From Apostichopus japonicus (Eukaryota; Echinodermata; Holothuroidea; Aspidochirotida; Stichopodidae), in assembly GCF_037975245.1 (NCBI RefSeq), contig NC_092562.1, positions 5,381,501 to 5,445,500 of the forward strand: 64,000 bases of DNA, in the 5' to 3' direction. Of this stretch, positions 24,894-35,099 are shown one piece after another. How positions within the stretch are numbered: the first letter of the stretch is position 1; each line of letters begins with the position of its first letter. Below the pieces are notes generated by a model. It searched no databases, was not told where the DNA came from, and saw only the letters and a list, made by a program, of their open reading frames with translations. Position numbers and translations under genes: made by a program.

Positions 24894-25672
24894 TTACTTT
24901 TTATGCCATTCCTCTTCCCTGTCTCTGGCCCCCAGTTGGGCTTTTCGAACTTCATTCATTTCTTTGTTATGGAATGCTTCCCAATCATACTTTAAATCTG
25001 GGTGACTTTCAAGGAAAGCCAGTACTTCTTTCCGACCTGAAAATGCAACAAAAATAGTAAATGCATCTAGTTAGATTACTGCACATTTGTTAAAACTGAT
25101 GAAACGACACATAGTTTGATGTGAAAGATTTGGTGTTATTATATACAAAACAAACAATTCAAAAGATTTGTCTGGTAGCCCTTGAAAGTGAGCTTAAAAA
25201 ACGATAAATAATTTTCTAAATGTGTTCTCAAAGTATGAGAATGCTAACATTACGTTTTGACAGAGAAACAATTTTTAATCATTTAGGATGGATATTTCAA
25301 ATATACTTTAAAAAGTTGCAAACGTGACGTCATCTTAGCAAATGCAGATTGCGACATAACCCACGCTGCAGTTGCTACAGTAGTCAAAACAAAAACTGTG
25401 TTTGAGTACAGATTAATTTCTTCCCTAATTTCTGGTGAAATTTCTTTTAAATTAGATCTTTTTAATATATCGTTAAGCCATCATGTATGTTTTGTGATCT
25501 TTATGTAACACAAGATAACTTTGAACAGCAGACTCTTTGTTCTGTACATTGCGCTGTTCAGCTGCAATGCGAAGAACGTTGCATGTAGGCTACTGTAAAT
25601 CTGATGATAGCAAATAAGTAACAATTGGAAAAGTTCCCTGAGTTGCAGTATAATCTTACCTGGCAATTTCAT
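24894..25672 (-). CDS. Unrecognised gene, two 3' exons (24894-25036 and 25660-25672 or longer)
   Basis: The last exon, 24894-25036, has a good acceptor (TTGCATTTTCAG|GT) and 46 codons before TAA. The residues are strongly protein-like: RKEVLAFLESHPDLKYDWEA, then FHNKEMNEVRKAQLGARDRE and EEWHKK. The exon upstream ends at a consensus donor, ATTGCCAG|GTAAGA (exon end 25660), and splicing over the 623-bp intron keeps one frame. An ATG at 25672-25670 would give a 51-residue charged, lysine- and glutamate-rich peptide starting MKLPGRKEV. The frame stays open another 11 codons upstream (ending FYKRKAE) before a TAA, so the true start could be in a more distant exon. No signal peptide or membrane segment is seen. 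I do not recognise the family; a short C-terminus of a mitochondrial or chaperone-type protein is only a guess. The minus-strand AATAAA in the adjoining satellite monomer lies about 10 bases past the stop. Confidence 0.6.
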
Positions 25673-25794
25673 TTCTGCCTTTCTCTTGTAAAATTTTTTA
25701 AAGTGTTGTTAGACTGCGGATGTGTCCCTTCCACTCCACTTGTAATATTTGCCAACCTTTACAGGAAAAGAGAAAAAGAACACTTGACTGTAAG
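25673..25794. other. Possible upstream continuation of the exon, undecided
   Basis: On the minus strand CACATCCGCAG followed by TCTAACAACAC could be an acceptor, but that reading meets TAA in the frame of the exon. The stretch is either 5' UTR or intron. Confidence 0.3.
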
Positions 25795-25864
25795 CACACT
25801 TTAAATGTAGAGAGTAATGAGGCAATGGTATCAGTACTTCATTACTCTCTACATTTAATGTGTG
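25795..25864. other. 26-bp near-perfect hairpin with 18-base loop
   Basis: Arms 25795-25820 (CACACTTTAAATGTAGAGAG...) and 25839-25864 are reverse complements with a single mismatch (a T where A is expected). The total of 70 bases is about the size of a microRNA precursor, but a very short MITE would look the same. No matching hairpin was noticed elsewhere in the window. Confidence 0.8.
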
Positions 25865-26559
25865 CCAGTATATAAAATTGGGTAAAGAAACTGGACATAA
25901 ATAGCCTATTGACTGTAATGATGACTAGCAATCAATATTTTCAACAACTCTCAGTCTGGCATTATCCAAACCCCCTTATGACTAACACAGAACATTGCCA
26001 GACCCAGGAGGAACATAAAAAGCAATATTTATTTCTAGAACTGATATAGTATGAACTACATTTAAGTTAATTGATGATGTCACCTTATACTTCACACCTA
26101 TAAAACATGTTTACCATTATCTTACTCACTACATTAAAAGGCTTCTTTGGAAATAACACTTTATTTCTACGGACTACCCCTGATGTTAAGGCTAAATTTA
26201 TGGGAAACGTATCTGCAAAGATTAACACTTTCAACATAACAAAGTGGAATTAAAATCATAGATCTGGATGATAGAGAGAGTCAGCAGTTGCTGAAAACAA
26301 CGTTTGATGGAAATGTTCATGATATCACGTCATTTCAGCCGGCCATAAAAGAGTCTTGGTAACTTTCATGAACAATATTATAACAAGGTCATGAACATGC
26401 ATACATTTCTAGCCATATATTGGAGCTATGCTAAGCAGGAATAACCAGAATGAAAACATTTTATGGTTCATTGCTGCTGTTCATTAGTTCCATTCATAGG
26501 GAAATTTCTAAGAAAGCCCTAGCTATGACAACAACAGCAATTCATGCACACAGAGTTTT
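25865..26559. other. AT-rich intergenic or intronic sequence, nothing identified
   Basis: No ORF, RNA gene or tandem structure stood out on either strand. Confidence 0.5.
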
Positions 26560-27240
26560 GTTACCAAAGTAATTCTAAGCCCTGCCCTCTCATAAATTTG
26601 TATCATATCAATTGCAACTTACAACATGTGTATAGGCTATCTGCCAATATCATCATACCAAGTTTGACGAAATTCCGACTAATAGTAGCCAAGTTATTGC
26701 AATTTGGAGTTTTTCACATTTGACCCCATTACCTCATTAATATTCATGAAATGAGCAGCAAAATCAATAGGGTTATCCTACTCACTATGATCCACCCACC
26801 AACTAAGTATGGTAATGATCGGTCATCTCCTTGTTGAGTTATCTGGACAAACTTTTCAAACCGAAATATTGCTAAGCCCGCCCCCTCATAAATATGCATG
26901 ATATCACTTGCACCACACATCAGTGTGTAAAGACTATCTACCAATACCATCATACCAAGTTTGACGAAATTCCGACTAATAGTAGCCAAGTTATTGCAAT
27001 TTGGAGTTTTTCATATTTGACCCCATTACCTCATTAATATTCATGATATGAGCACCAAATCAATAGGGTTAATCTACTCACTATGGGCCACCCACTAAGT
27101 ATGGTAATGATCGGTCATCCCCTTGTTGAGTTATCGTGCATACAAACTTTTGATACCAACATATTGCTAAGCCCTCCCCCTCATAAATATGCATCATTCC
27201 TGCAACACACATCATTGTTTAAAGACTATCTACCAATATG
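26560..27240. repeat. ~297-bp tandem repeat, about 2.3 copies
   Basis: CATACCAAGTTTGACGAAAT occurs at 26654 and 26951, followed in both by TTCCGACTAATAGTAGCCAA, TGACCCCATTACCTCATTAA, GGTAATGATCGGTCATC and a GCTAAGCCCNCCCCCTCATAA segment. A third copy breaks off near 27237 at TACCAATATGATAG. The sequence style (CCAAGTTTGACGAAATTCC, TTGACCCCATTACC) is that of an old interspersed repeat. Short minus-strand ORFs here are incidental. Confidence 0.85.
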
Positions 27241-27498
27241 ATAGTCCTACATGTCTAGTATATTATTATATAATTTCTGGAACCTTATGTCACTTCGCTG
27301 CCAATCAGCGCTTCATCGAATCAAGCGAATGCTAAACGAGCAAAATTTGAAGTTTGTACCACATATCTGAAACTTTCTCCTGCATACCCAGCTTCTATGA
27401 TGTGGAGATTATTCCAGCAGTTACAGCATAGCAGTTAGTGATATTACACTCCCCCATGGTAGAATTACTCCAACTTCATTCACGCTTCATGGGGGGGC

Positions 27499-28170
27499 CT
27501 TGTTTTTTTTTACCCCCAAAAAATGATGCGAATGGGGTAAAAAAAAACAAGTACTTTCCGGCTCCAATGTACTCTCTATTTTGCCCGAATGAATAAATTT
27601 TTCCATAATGTTGATTTTAGAGGTTAGGCAAATAGTTTTCATGTCTGTCATGTGTCAAAAATGTTAAATAATTGGGCAGAAGTAACTGAAATTGGCTCAA
27701 CTCTAATGTTTCTACTATATTACACCACATTTGTGTAGCATCATATACACACTGTACAGTATGAATATGGCTGAGCATGACATATGACACGAGCCATCCA
27801 TAATTACGAATTAAGACAATTTCACAATTTTTTTTCCTTTTTCATGTAAAGGTAGTAGCTCATACTTAGATGTAATTATATGCAAACATGATTTTAAGAT
27901 ACATTCATGAAGAAAATAGCTGTTTTCTAGCATTGTTTTTCTTTACCCCGGCACTGTTTTTTTTTACCCCGAATTAAGCAAATTTTGGGGATAAAAAAAA
28001 ACAACATTTTTCGCAAAAAACGACACTTTCCATTTACAAAATAGTTATTTTTGTTAGATTCTCTTTAAGAGAATCCCACTCCACACACTTGAACATTGGA
28101 ACCGAAACAATACCTCTTACTCATCAATTTTTAGAGCAAACTTTAGGTAAATTGTTTTTTTTTTTACCCC
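27499..28170. repeat. Cluster of GT(9-11)ACCCC motifs forming two hairpins
   Basis: CTTGTTTTTTTTTACCCC (27499-27516) pairs perfectly with its reverse complement at 27534-27551 across 17 bases. A second hairpin pairs 27956-27970 (GTTTTTTTTTACCCC) with 27987-28002, with one bulged A. Single copies of the motif lie at 27944 (TGTTTTTCTTTACCCC) and 28154 (GTTTTTTTTTTTACCCC). The spacing is irregular, so this is not a simple tandem array. Confidence 0.75.
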
Positions 28171-28989
28171 ACTTGACTATAATTATTCTTCAATTTTCAT
28201 TTGGTCACAATTAAAAAAATTATTCAGAGGCAAAAATAATTATTAACTAAAATGAAACTTACATGTATTTTCATCATAGGATAAGGGATATGAAGCAGAA
28301 CTTTGGTGTTTCTTTAAAATATTGTTAAGACATCCATGATAAATAAAAGCAAGAGCACCAATGGTGCATAAACTAATACTAAGTAATGTGATATTTATTT
28401 AGAGGAGATTGCATTTGCAAGGTCAATGTAGAAAGGTGGGTGGTGGGGGGGGGGGGCGCGTAAACTTTCAGACTATGCACAACAATATACAGCAAATTAA
28501 TACTGTAACCGAGTCTGCAAAAAGAGATATTTGTGGAAAAAAACTTTAACAATCTTAAAGTGGTAAAATGTACTTAAATACTTTCAACAGTTTTTCTTAA
28601 ATGTTTAACTTTCATTTTGATTGGAAACTTATTTTTATTAAACATTTTCACTGCAATGTTTATGCTCCTCTCTATAAGCAATATAAATTCACATTACTGA
28701 AAAGGAAATGAACTCAGATCAGGTCAACAAAATGTAACTGAATACTGTGGTTTGTGCTGTGGACCGGCAATAATGACCCACTTACCAATTAAAGGCTCAG
28801 TTCTGATCAGTTTCAACTCAACTAGTATTAAAGGCATGTAATGTGATATGATTACCAGGCAGACAATTTGCAAACACCATGGCCTTGTTCACATATTCAG
28901 ATTACAATCACATGTAAACAGTGAGAGGAATAATCAATCAACTTAACTGATTCCCTCTCATGCACACTAATGTGTATTTGACACAGGCT
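28171..28989. other. AT-rich sequence with a G tract near 28440, no gene seen
   Basis: A G run near 28440-28458 (GTGGTGGGGGGGGGGGGC) is the only notable local feature. Confidence 0.5.
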
Positions 28990-28996
28990 GTGGTAT

Positions 28997-29024
28997 CAGG
29001 GAGTTGTTCCATAACAACTCCCTG
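28997..29024. mobile_element. 28-bp perfect palindrome flanked by 7-bp direct repeats
   Basis: The arm CAGGGAGTTGTT, the loop CCAT and the exact complement AACAACTCCCTG form a perfect palindrome. It is flanked directly by GTGGTAT on both sides (28990-28996 and 29025-29031). Starting with CAGGG and lying between short direct repeats is what a hAT-type element reduced to its two terminal repeats would look like. The flank is 7 bases where hAT normally gives 8, so this remains an inference. Confidence 0.6.
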
Positions 29025-29031
29025 GTGGTAT

Positions 29032-30204
29032 ATGGCTGTACTATGACTATGTACCTATCAGTTGTAAGAGGGACTCAGTGACATCCCCCTCACCCCTGGA
29101 ATGGTGCATTAAATGTGCATCATGTCCAAAGATTTATGTGACTAAGGCTTCCGTCAAAGTGGACATTTGGTGCACCATTACAACTACAATAAGTGTGTCA
29201 AGGTGCATCAATGTGCCACAAAGAATCTTTCACGGGCAGCAAATGGTCAGTCAATTAATGTAAATTTGATGTGGGTCAACGACATGCATCAATGTATCAA
29301 ATTTACTATGCAAGGATGTGTCAAATGTCCAGCTTAATTTTAAATATTGAGGCACCTATCCAGTGGGTCCGAGGGTGCATCATACAATTGATAGGTCCAT
29401 TATAAAAACCTACACCTGAAAAAATTCTAAATTAACTTATGGTGACAAATGTAAAGGTACCCCCAAATAGATCCTGTCCAAATGAAAATTTCTGAACATG
29501 CTAAATAGGCCATTAACCTATGATAATTTTGACCAACCGTCACCATCAACCATTTTTAACGTGAGAAGGGAAGCATATTTTGTATGTTGACAAAAACCCC
29601 TGATAATTATCGACTCCTAACTGACCTGTGACCTCAACTTTCTTGAATACCACTGATGCTACCTTACTTGATAATCATTGTACAAGTTTCTTCGTTTATC
29701 CACCAAGGACTAAGCAACATATATGTATTTTTTTACAGGTGGATGAATAGTCACATAGGATAGAGCTGCAACATGGCTATAGCTCAAACTAGTATGAGCT
29801 AAAAACTAGCCAATCGAAACTCGTGCCATCCATGCATTATTCTCACATATTACTGTGTTGCTAGAAACTCCCAGACTGCTTAAATACCTACTGTACATAT
29901 GTGTAGGTGTACACGAGAGTGTGTACCTCATGTGCAGTCAATGTGCTCTGTTTATAAACACCGCAACTGTCTCAATAGCTGGGTTGAAGGTTTCTAATTT
30001 TAACTGTTTTTTATTAGCTTCATACTTTTGTTTTGTTAGTTAATTTTGATTTGTGTAAAAAAACATGATTACAAAAAACAGAAATGGAAGCAATGCAAGT
30101 TTTCCGTTTCAGTTGGTAGGTTCCAGTATTTCCATTCGTTTGATGGACGCAATCATGGGAAATGGGTTCCTCTAAAAATCCAATAGTTAGTAAGACGGTT
30201 CCCA
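29032..30204. other. Intergenic or intronic sequence, no gene seen
   Basis: Several words of the type GGTGCATCAATGTGCCACA recur loosely around 29100-29390, but no periodic unit, ORF with support or RNA gene was found. Confidence 0.45.
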
Positions 30205-30365
30205 AACAACTGCCCCCTGGACGATTCCCACCCGGACGATTCCCACCCGGACAATTCCCACCCGGACAATTGCAAAGCCCGACAATTGCCCCTTGGACAA
30301 TTCCCACTCCGGACAATTCCCACCCATGACAATTTTCCCCCGGACAATTCCCCTCCACGGAAATT
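30205..30365. repeat. ~15-bp minisatellite (CCCACCCGGACAATT)n
   Basis: About ten imperfect copies of a 15-base unit, CCCACCCGGACAATT, with variants GGACGATT and TTGCCCC. On the minus strand the repeat keeps a frame of five-residue units rich in Gly, Cys and Pro, which gives an ORF of up to 145 codons. I treat that as a by-product of the 15-bp period. Confidence 0.85.
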
Positions 30366-30884
30366 TCCACTAAGACCCCCCCAGTAGGGCAATCATTACA
30401 TTTCATAACATTTTGGACCCCCCCATGGAAATTCCTGCACATGCCCCTGAAAATCAATCACAAGTCAATCAAAAGTTAAAAAGTTACATTTGGTAGGGAT
30501 GAGTTGTATATAACTTAATATCACCACAAAAATTTGCCCCCTTCGTGAACGTTTACAGCATCTTTTTCAGTGGCCATATGCTTGCATCCACATGTGTAAT
30601 TTTTCGACAGAACTTGCATATTGAGCGTTTATGCTGTTTTAGATTTTGTGCAATTTGAATGCATAGTTGATGGCTAGACCAGAGAAACGTTCGCACTCTT
30701 CTCGTGCACTAGCTAGGTTGATACTCTCATAGTAGAGCGGGAGCCCAGAGGGTTTAGTTAGCTGGGAAGGTAACCAATTGCCTGGTACATCAAATTGTTC
30801 ACAGTGCATTCCTGTATATGAAACCAGACGACTGGCAAACCGGCTATGTTGGGTGTGGCTGGGAGAGCAACTTTAAGGTCACCT
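30366..30884. other. Spacer, no gene seen
   Basis: No repeat or ORF with support. GGTAACCAATTGCC near 30770 is a degenerate word of the repeat that follows. Confidence 0.4.
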
Positions 30885-31700
30885 ATTAGCTAACCTAGAT
30901 CAGCTTTCGTGGTAACCACATCAAAGTAAGTACAATGTGTCAGGTATGGCCCCAAGAGCAACAAATGGCCATTGCCAGTAATTATTGGTGGTGGGGTACA
31001 CCTGCCAGTGATCAATAATTGACCCCTCACGGCTGACCTAGGTCAGCTCATGAGGTAACCACTTGAAACCTACTGGAAAATGTTGGTTAGGACTTCAGAT
31101 ACAAGGGATGGGCATTGCCAGTAGTTTTTATTGGTGGCTTACTCCTGCCAGTAGACCCCCAAAATGCCCATCCCCCATTGACCTAGATGAGCTCATGATG
31201 TAACAAGTTGAAAACTTACTGGAAAATGATAGGTATCACTCATATGTTAGGGATGGGCATTTCCTGTAATTTATATTGGGGGGGGTCCCCCTGCCAGTAG
31301 ACCCACAAAATGACCATCCCCTCATTGACCTAGGTCAGCTCATGAGGTAACCAGTTGAAACCTACTGGAAAACGATAGGTATCACTTCATATGCAAAGGA
31401 TGGGCATTTCCAGTAATTTATATTAGTGGGGTACCCCTGCCAGTAGACCCTCAAAATGCCCATCCCTTCTAGACCAGGTCAGCTCATGAGGTAACCAGTT
31501 GAAAACTACTTGAAACTGATTGGCACGACTCTATATGTAAGTGATGGGCATTTCCAGTAATTTCTACTAGTGGGGTACCCCTGCCAGTAGACCCCCAAAA
31601 TGCCCATCCCCTCATTGACCTAGGTGAGCTCATGAGGTAACCAGTTGAAACCTACTGGAAATGATAGGTTATACTTCATATGTAAGGAGGGGCATTTCAG
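30885..31700. repeat. ~146-bp tandem repeat, about 5.5 copies
   Basis: GACCTAGGTCAGCTC or close variants begin near 30889, 31034, 31180, 31327, 31471 and 31617, a spacing of 144-147 bp. Each copy continues with ATGAGGTAACCAGTTGAAAC, then GATGGGCATTTCCAGTAATT, then GGGGTACCCCTGCCAGTAGA. The first copy is the most diverged. GACCTAGGTC and GGGGTACCCC are short palindromes inside the unit. Confidence 0.92.
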
Positions 31701-32030
31701 TTACAAGAGATATCACAACTTTTGACTAAGCAGCCATTGTGTTATTCAAATTTATTAAAACGTGATCTTCAGTGTTTTGTAGTTGTGTGAGCAGAAAACT
31801 ACCATATTTTATTTTCTCAATGAGTAAGAATCAGCCCAAAATCTGTAATAGCTGTGTACACACACAATGCTACACACTCATCACTCATAATGGCATTGAG
31901 CTATGTGTGCTTCTGGAAGTCACAGTAACTATAAAATCACATCACAAGGCCATTAACCTTGAAACATTTATGGGCAGCATACTCCTGCAGTGTTAGGTGT
32001 TAGAGCTGAAAACTCACCAGTTACATGCAA
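31701..32030. other. Spacer, no gene seen
   Basis: A short plus-strand ORF is present here without splice or codon support. Confidence 0.4.
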
Positions 32031-32127
32031 CTACTTAGCTATGTAGCCTATGAACCCAGCTATGTAGACATTGGCCATGTACAAGACAAAGTACCAGAAT
32101 TGAGCTGTAGTACTTGAATCTAGGATT
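32031..32127 (-). CDS. Candidate terminal exon with a C-terminal membrane helix
   Basis: After a possible acceptor (AAAAGTCCCCAG|AATCC) there is one leading base, 31 codons and TAG. The tail AQFWYFVLYMANVYIAGFIG ending YIAK has the look of a membrane helix with a short end. The pyrimidine tract of the acceptor is weak. The ORF also continues upstream without splicing to an ATG, for 79 codons in all. A second frame through the same bases is open for about 30 codons. No family recognised, and its stop is incompatible with splicing on to the exon at 25036. Confidence 0.22.
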
Positions 32128-34378
32128 CTGGGGACTTTTCTAATTTTTATTACTCTTAACTGGTTTTCATATCCCGTTTTGTAAATATGTACATTCATGT
32201 ATTTATACTGGGTTTTCATAAATTTGAAACTTGGATGAAAGAAGACAATTAGGCCAGGAAATATGGTCATGAAAGCAGTGGTTATAATCCAGATTCCTTA
32301 AACTGTTTTATAACCACCTTAGAGGAAATTTACTGGGACATTCAGTCATTGTGTTCATTTAGATGAGAACAATTTGGAAATAAAAGGCCTCAAGGAAGTA
32401 CTTTCTGAAGCTTCTAGCAATTACAGCATGCTATAATTTTGTGCCAATACAGAAGTTTCTTTTAATGAGCTTCATGGAAGATGTGTCTTTTTTTTCATTT
32501 TGTAAATCCTTTTGAGAGTGTTAGAACCTCTGGCAAGTTTTGTAGTTGTTACAAAAAGGATTTGATTGAAGGGGAGGGGGGGGGTTGGGGAATAAGGTCC
32601 TTTTAACAATGCACAATCCTCTTGGCTAATACACGTACAGTACACCTTATAATAATACTTGTCCAGTCTAAGTAAATCTTAGTAGCTGGAAGACAAAGCT
32701 TGAATATTCAGGGAATATTTTTCTTTTCTTCTCTGTGATTTTAAAACTGGGTCTAGAATTGGTTTACTTTTGAAAATTTGAATGGAAAATGGTCTCACAC
32801 ACATTGAACCAATTTCTATTAAATTAAACATAATATTCACTATTCACATTTTGCATACAGCATGTATTGTCCACAATCTTTTAACTTCTTGCATATTTGG
32901 AGTGTGAAAGAGTGGGACATTGCCAACCAGTTCTCATTTCGCCAGATATCCTGCTTTGATACAAAATTAATTAACCACAACTCTGCAACATGACAGAGGA
33001 TGACAAAATAAAGACAACCTCTCACAGAAATTGTCAACATCTACTGTACTAACATCATAATTTTCCGGACAGTGGGCATGCTGGTCACCTTGTGACAATA
33101 ATTTAAACAATATTGCAACTGTTAAGAAATAATGAAGTTTTTACTATCAAATTCATGAACAGGAAAATTGCACCATTTAATGACATTTTAGGAGCTCTAC
33201 AAGATTTCAAATCAAAATTGATATTTGAGATCTGTCCAATTATGAAAATTTTAATTTTATTCCCTATCTTCGATATGGGTGACAACGTCCCAGGGTGATT
33301 TTCTCCCAACTACTAGTATATAATAATGCTTAAGTGAGTCATTTAGTATGTGAGATGTGATGTGGATGTACAGTAAGTGAGATGAGGGAAATATATAAAT
33401 CGGCTACCATCAGTCAACCAGAGGTGTCGTTATTAATGGTATTTTTGTGAAGGTGAACACCTCCAACAATCAACTCTGGCTTCTTGTTCTACATAAATGA
33501 AATAATCTTGTTTGCTTTGGGGCAGATGACTTCACCTTGCATGATGGGAGATAAAGCGTATCAGAGATTTTAGGGCTTAGTTCCATTGCCACTAATCAAC
33601 ATACAAATAGATTAAATTTAAAGAAATGTAAACCATAGGGCAACTAAAAAATGTGTGGAAGGAATTTCTTCCTACTTCGTAACCTTGAATGGATATAACA
33701 TCTTCTTCCCCAAATTCACACATAACCCTTTATGCTCTCCTGTTCACAAATTCGAAAAATGAAGTAATCTTAATGCGGGAACGACTGTAAAATTTGGTCT
33801 TAACTTGTCATTTTCTTGTTACAAAGTGAGAATTTGCAAAAAGCAGTGATCATGTGATACAAATTGATTTGTGACATTATCATAATGACTGGCATCTTGC
33901 AGTGATACAGTATGAGTGATACAGTATGAGCCTAGTTTATTGTATTGCACTGCACTTTGACAATGTTTACTTTGACCCATCAGTGCTATACTCCACTGAA
34001 CTGGGTACCTGAATATGCATGTGAAAAGAGACAAAGGGTTGGATGGGCATGTTATGTTGGTTTATGACCAGGATTCAAGGTTATGTGTGCTACCGTTTCA
34101 CACTCTGTGCATGTTTGTTGTCTAGGTTCCTTCAAATAGGGGATCCAAAATTGAAAAAAGACAAGGATAATCCCTTTTTTGCAGTATATATACCTGTTAG
34201 ATAAAGGGTATCTAAAAATACACCAATTTTTTGCTGTACCAGGGCCCATCCAGGCAGCAGCCAATAATGGTCCTGTGGCCCACATATATGATTCATTTAT
34301 ATGGAAAGAGAGCAGGATGATCCTCTAAGTGAATTACAAATTGGTAAATGTTTCATATACATACACAGGTACACACAC
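32128..34378. other. Long non-coding stretch, nothing identified
   Basis: A G run occurs near 32575. Short ORFs overlap on both strands at 33103-33309 without supporting signals. No RNA gene or repeat family was recognised. Confidence 0.45.
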
Positions 34379-34624
34379 CAGGCGCAGATCCAGGGGATGC
34401 CCAACCAGGCTGATTGAGTCCCCTAATTCTGTGTGTGCATAATTGTAAATTATTGTACATTGGATTTTTTTGATGGGTGGGGTAGAAGGGCTCCTCTTTT
34501 ACAATTTTCTGTGAGATAAACCCCAGAAATCCCCCTCCCCCCTTCAATGTAGACAAGCTGTCAGTGCTCTCATGTGATGTCCTAAAATGATCCCCCTCTT
34601 TCATAAACCCTGGATCCACCACTG
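34379..34624. mobile_element. Degraded MITE, ~246 bp
   Basis: It begins CAGGCGCAGATCCAGGG and ends CCCTGGATCCACCACTG, which reads CAGTGGTGGATCCAGGG on the other strand. These are imperfect terminal inverted repeats of the CAGTGGNGGATCCAG type common among hAT-like MITEs. C-rich and G-rich inner flanks fit. The 8 bases on each side (ACACACAC and CAGCACGT) do not match, so the target duplication is lost or the ends are slightly off. Confidence 0.6.
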
Positions 34625-35099
34625 CAGCACGTTATTACTATATGTTGTCAGAGTTTTTTGCCAGGAATTTAAAGGGTGTGAAGACTCGCGCACAAAAAAA
34701 CGTCTAATGCCGGTTATCTGACCTAGTTTCGAATGAGGTATAACAGAAGTGTTAGACACCACCATCGATCACAGAAAATACACACACGCAGCTTGCTACC
34801 ATTGGTAATTAGACACAAGTGTACAGTCAGTACATACAGCTGCGGTCAATAACCAAAGCACAGTGTACATGCAATACAGCGATGGACATCTCAGGTCCAG
34901 CTAAAGATAACAACGTATCAGGTTTCATTACTGTACTGTCTGCATTTTGTAGCGACACGAACAAAACGTCACTTGCAAGCAACGGAAAGTTAACTTTCTC
35001 AGATGGCTGCACGCGGTTTGGGGCGAGTCTCGATCAATGCCTTTAAAATGAATTAAAGCAATAATCAGGCATTAAGCCCTGAGAATTACCATTCTTATA
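34625..35099. other. Locally CpG-containing sequence, no gene called
   Basis: The stretch 34680-35050 has more CG dinucleotides than its surroundings (TCGCGCAC, AACGTCTAATGCCGG, GCACGCGGTTTGGGGCG). Short ORFs of 61-75 codons overlap on both strands. It could be a promoter region or an exon; neither is supported by splice sites I can define. Confidence 0.25.

Noticed and set aside
18278-25005. Many overlapping plus-strand ORFs of 60-197 codons with cysteine- and tyrosine-rich peptides
   Set aside because: They are translations of the 65-bp satellite in all three frames; starts and stops follow monomer variants and none extends beyond the array with support.
30020-30457. A 145-codon Gly/Cys/Pro-rich minus-strand ORF
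   Set aside because: The unusual composition comes from the 15-bp minisatellite; the parts outside it have no coding character.
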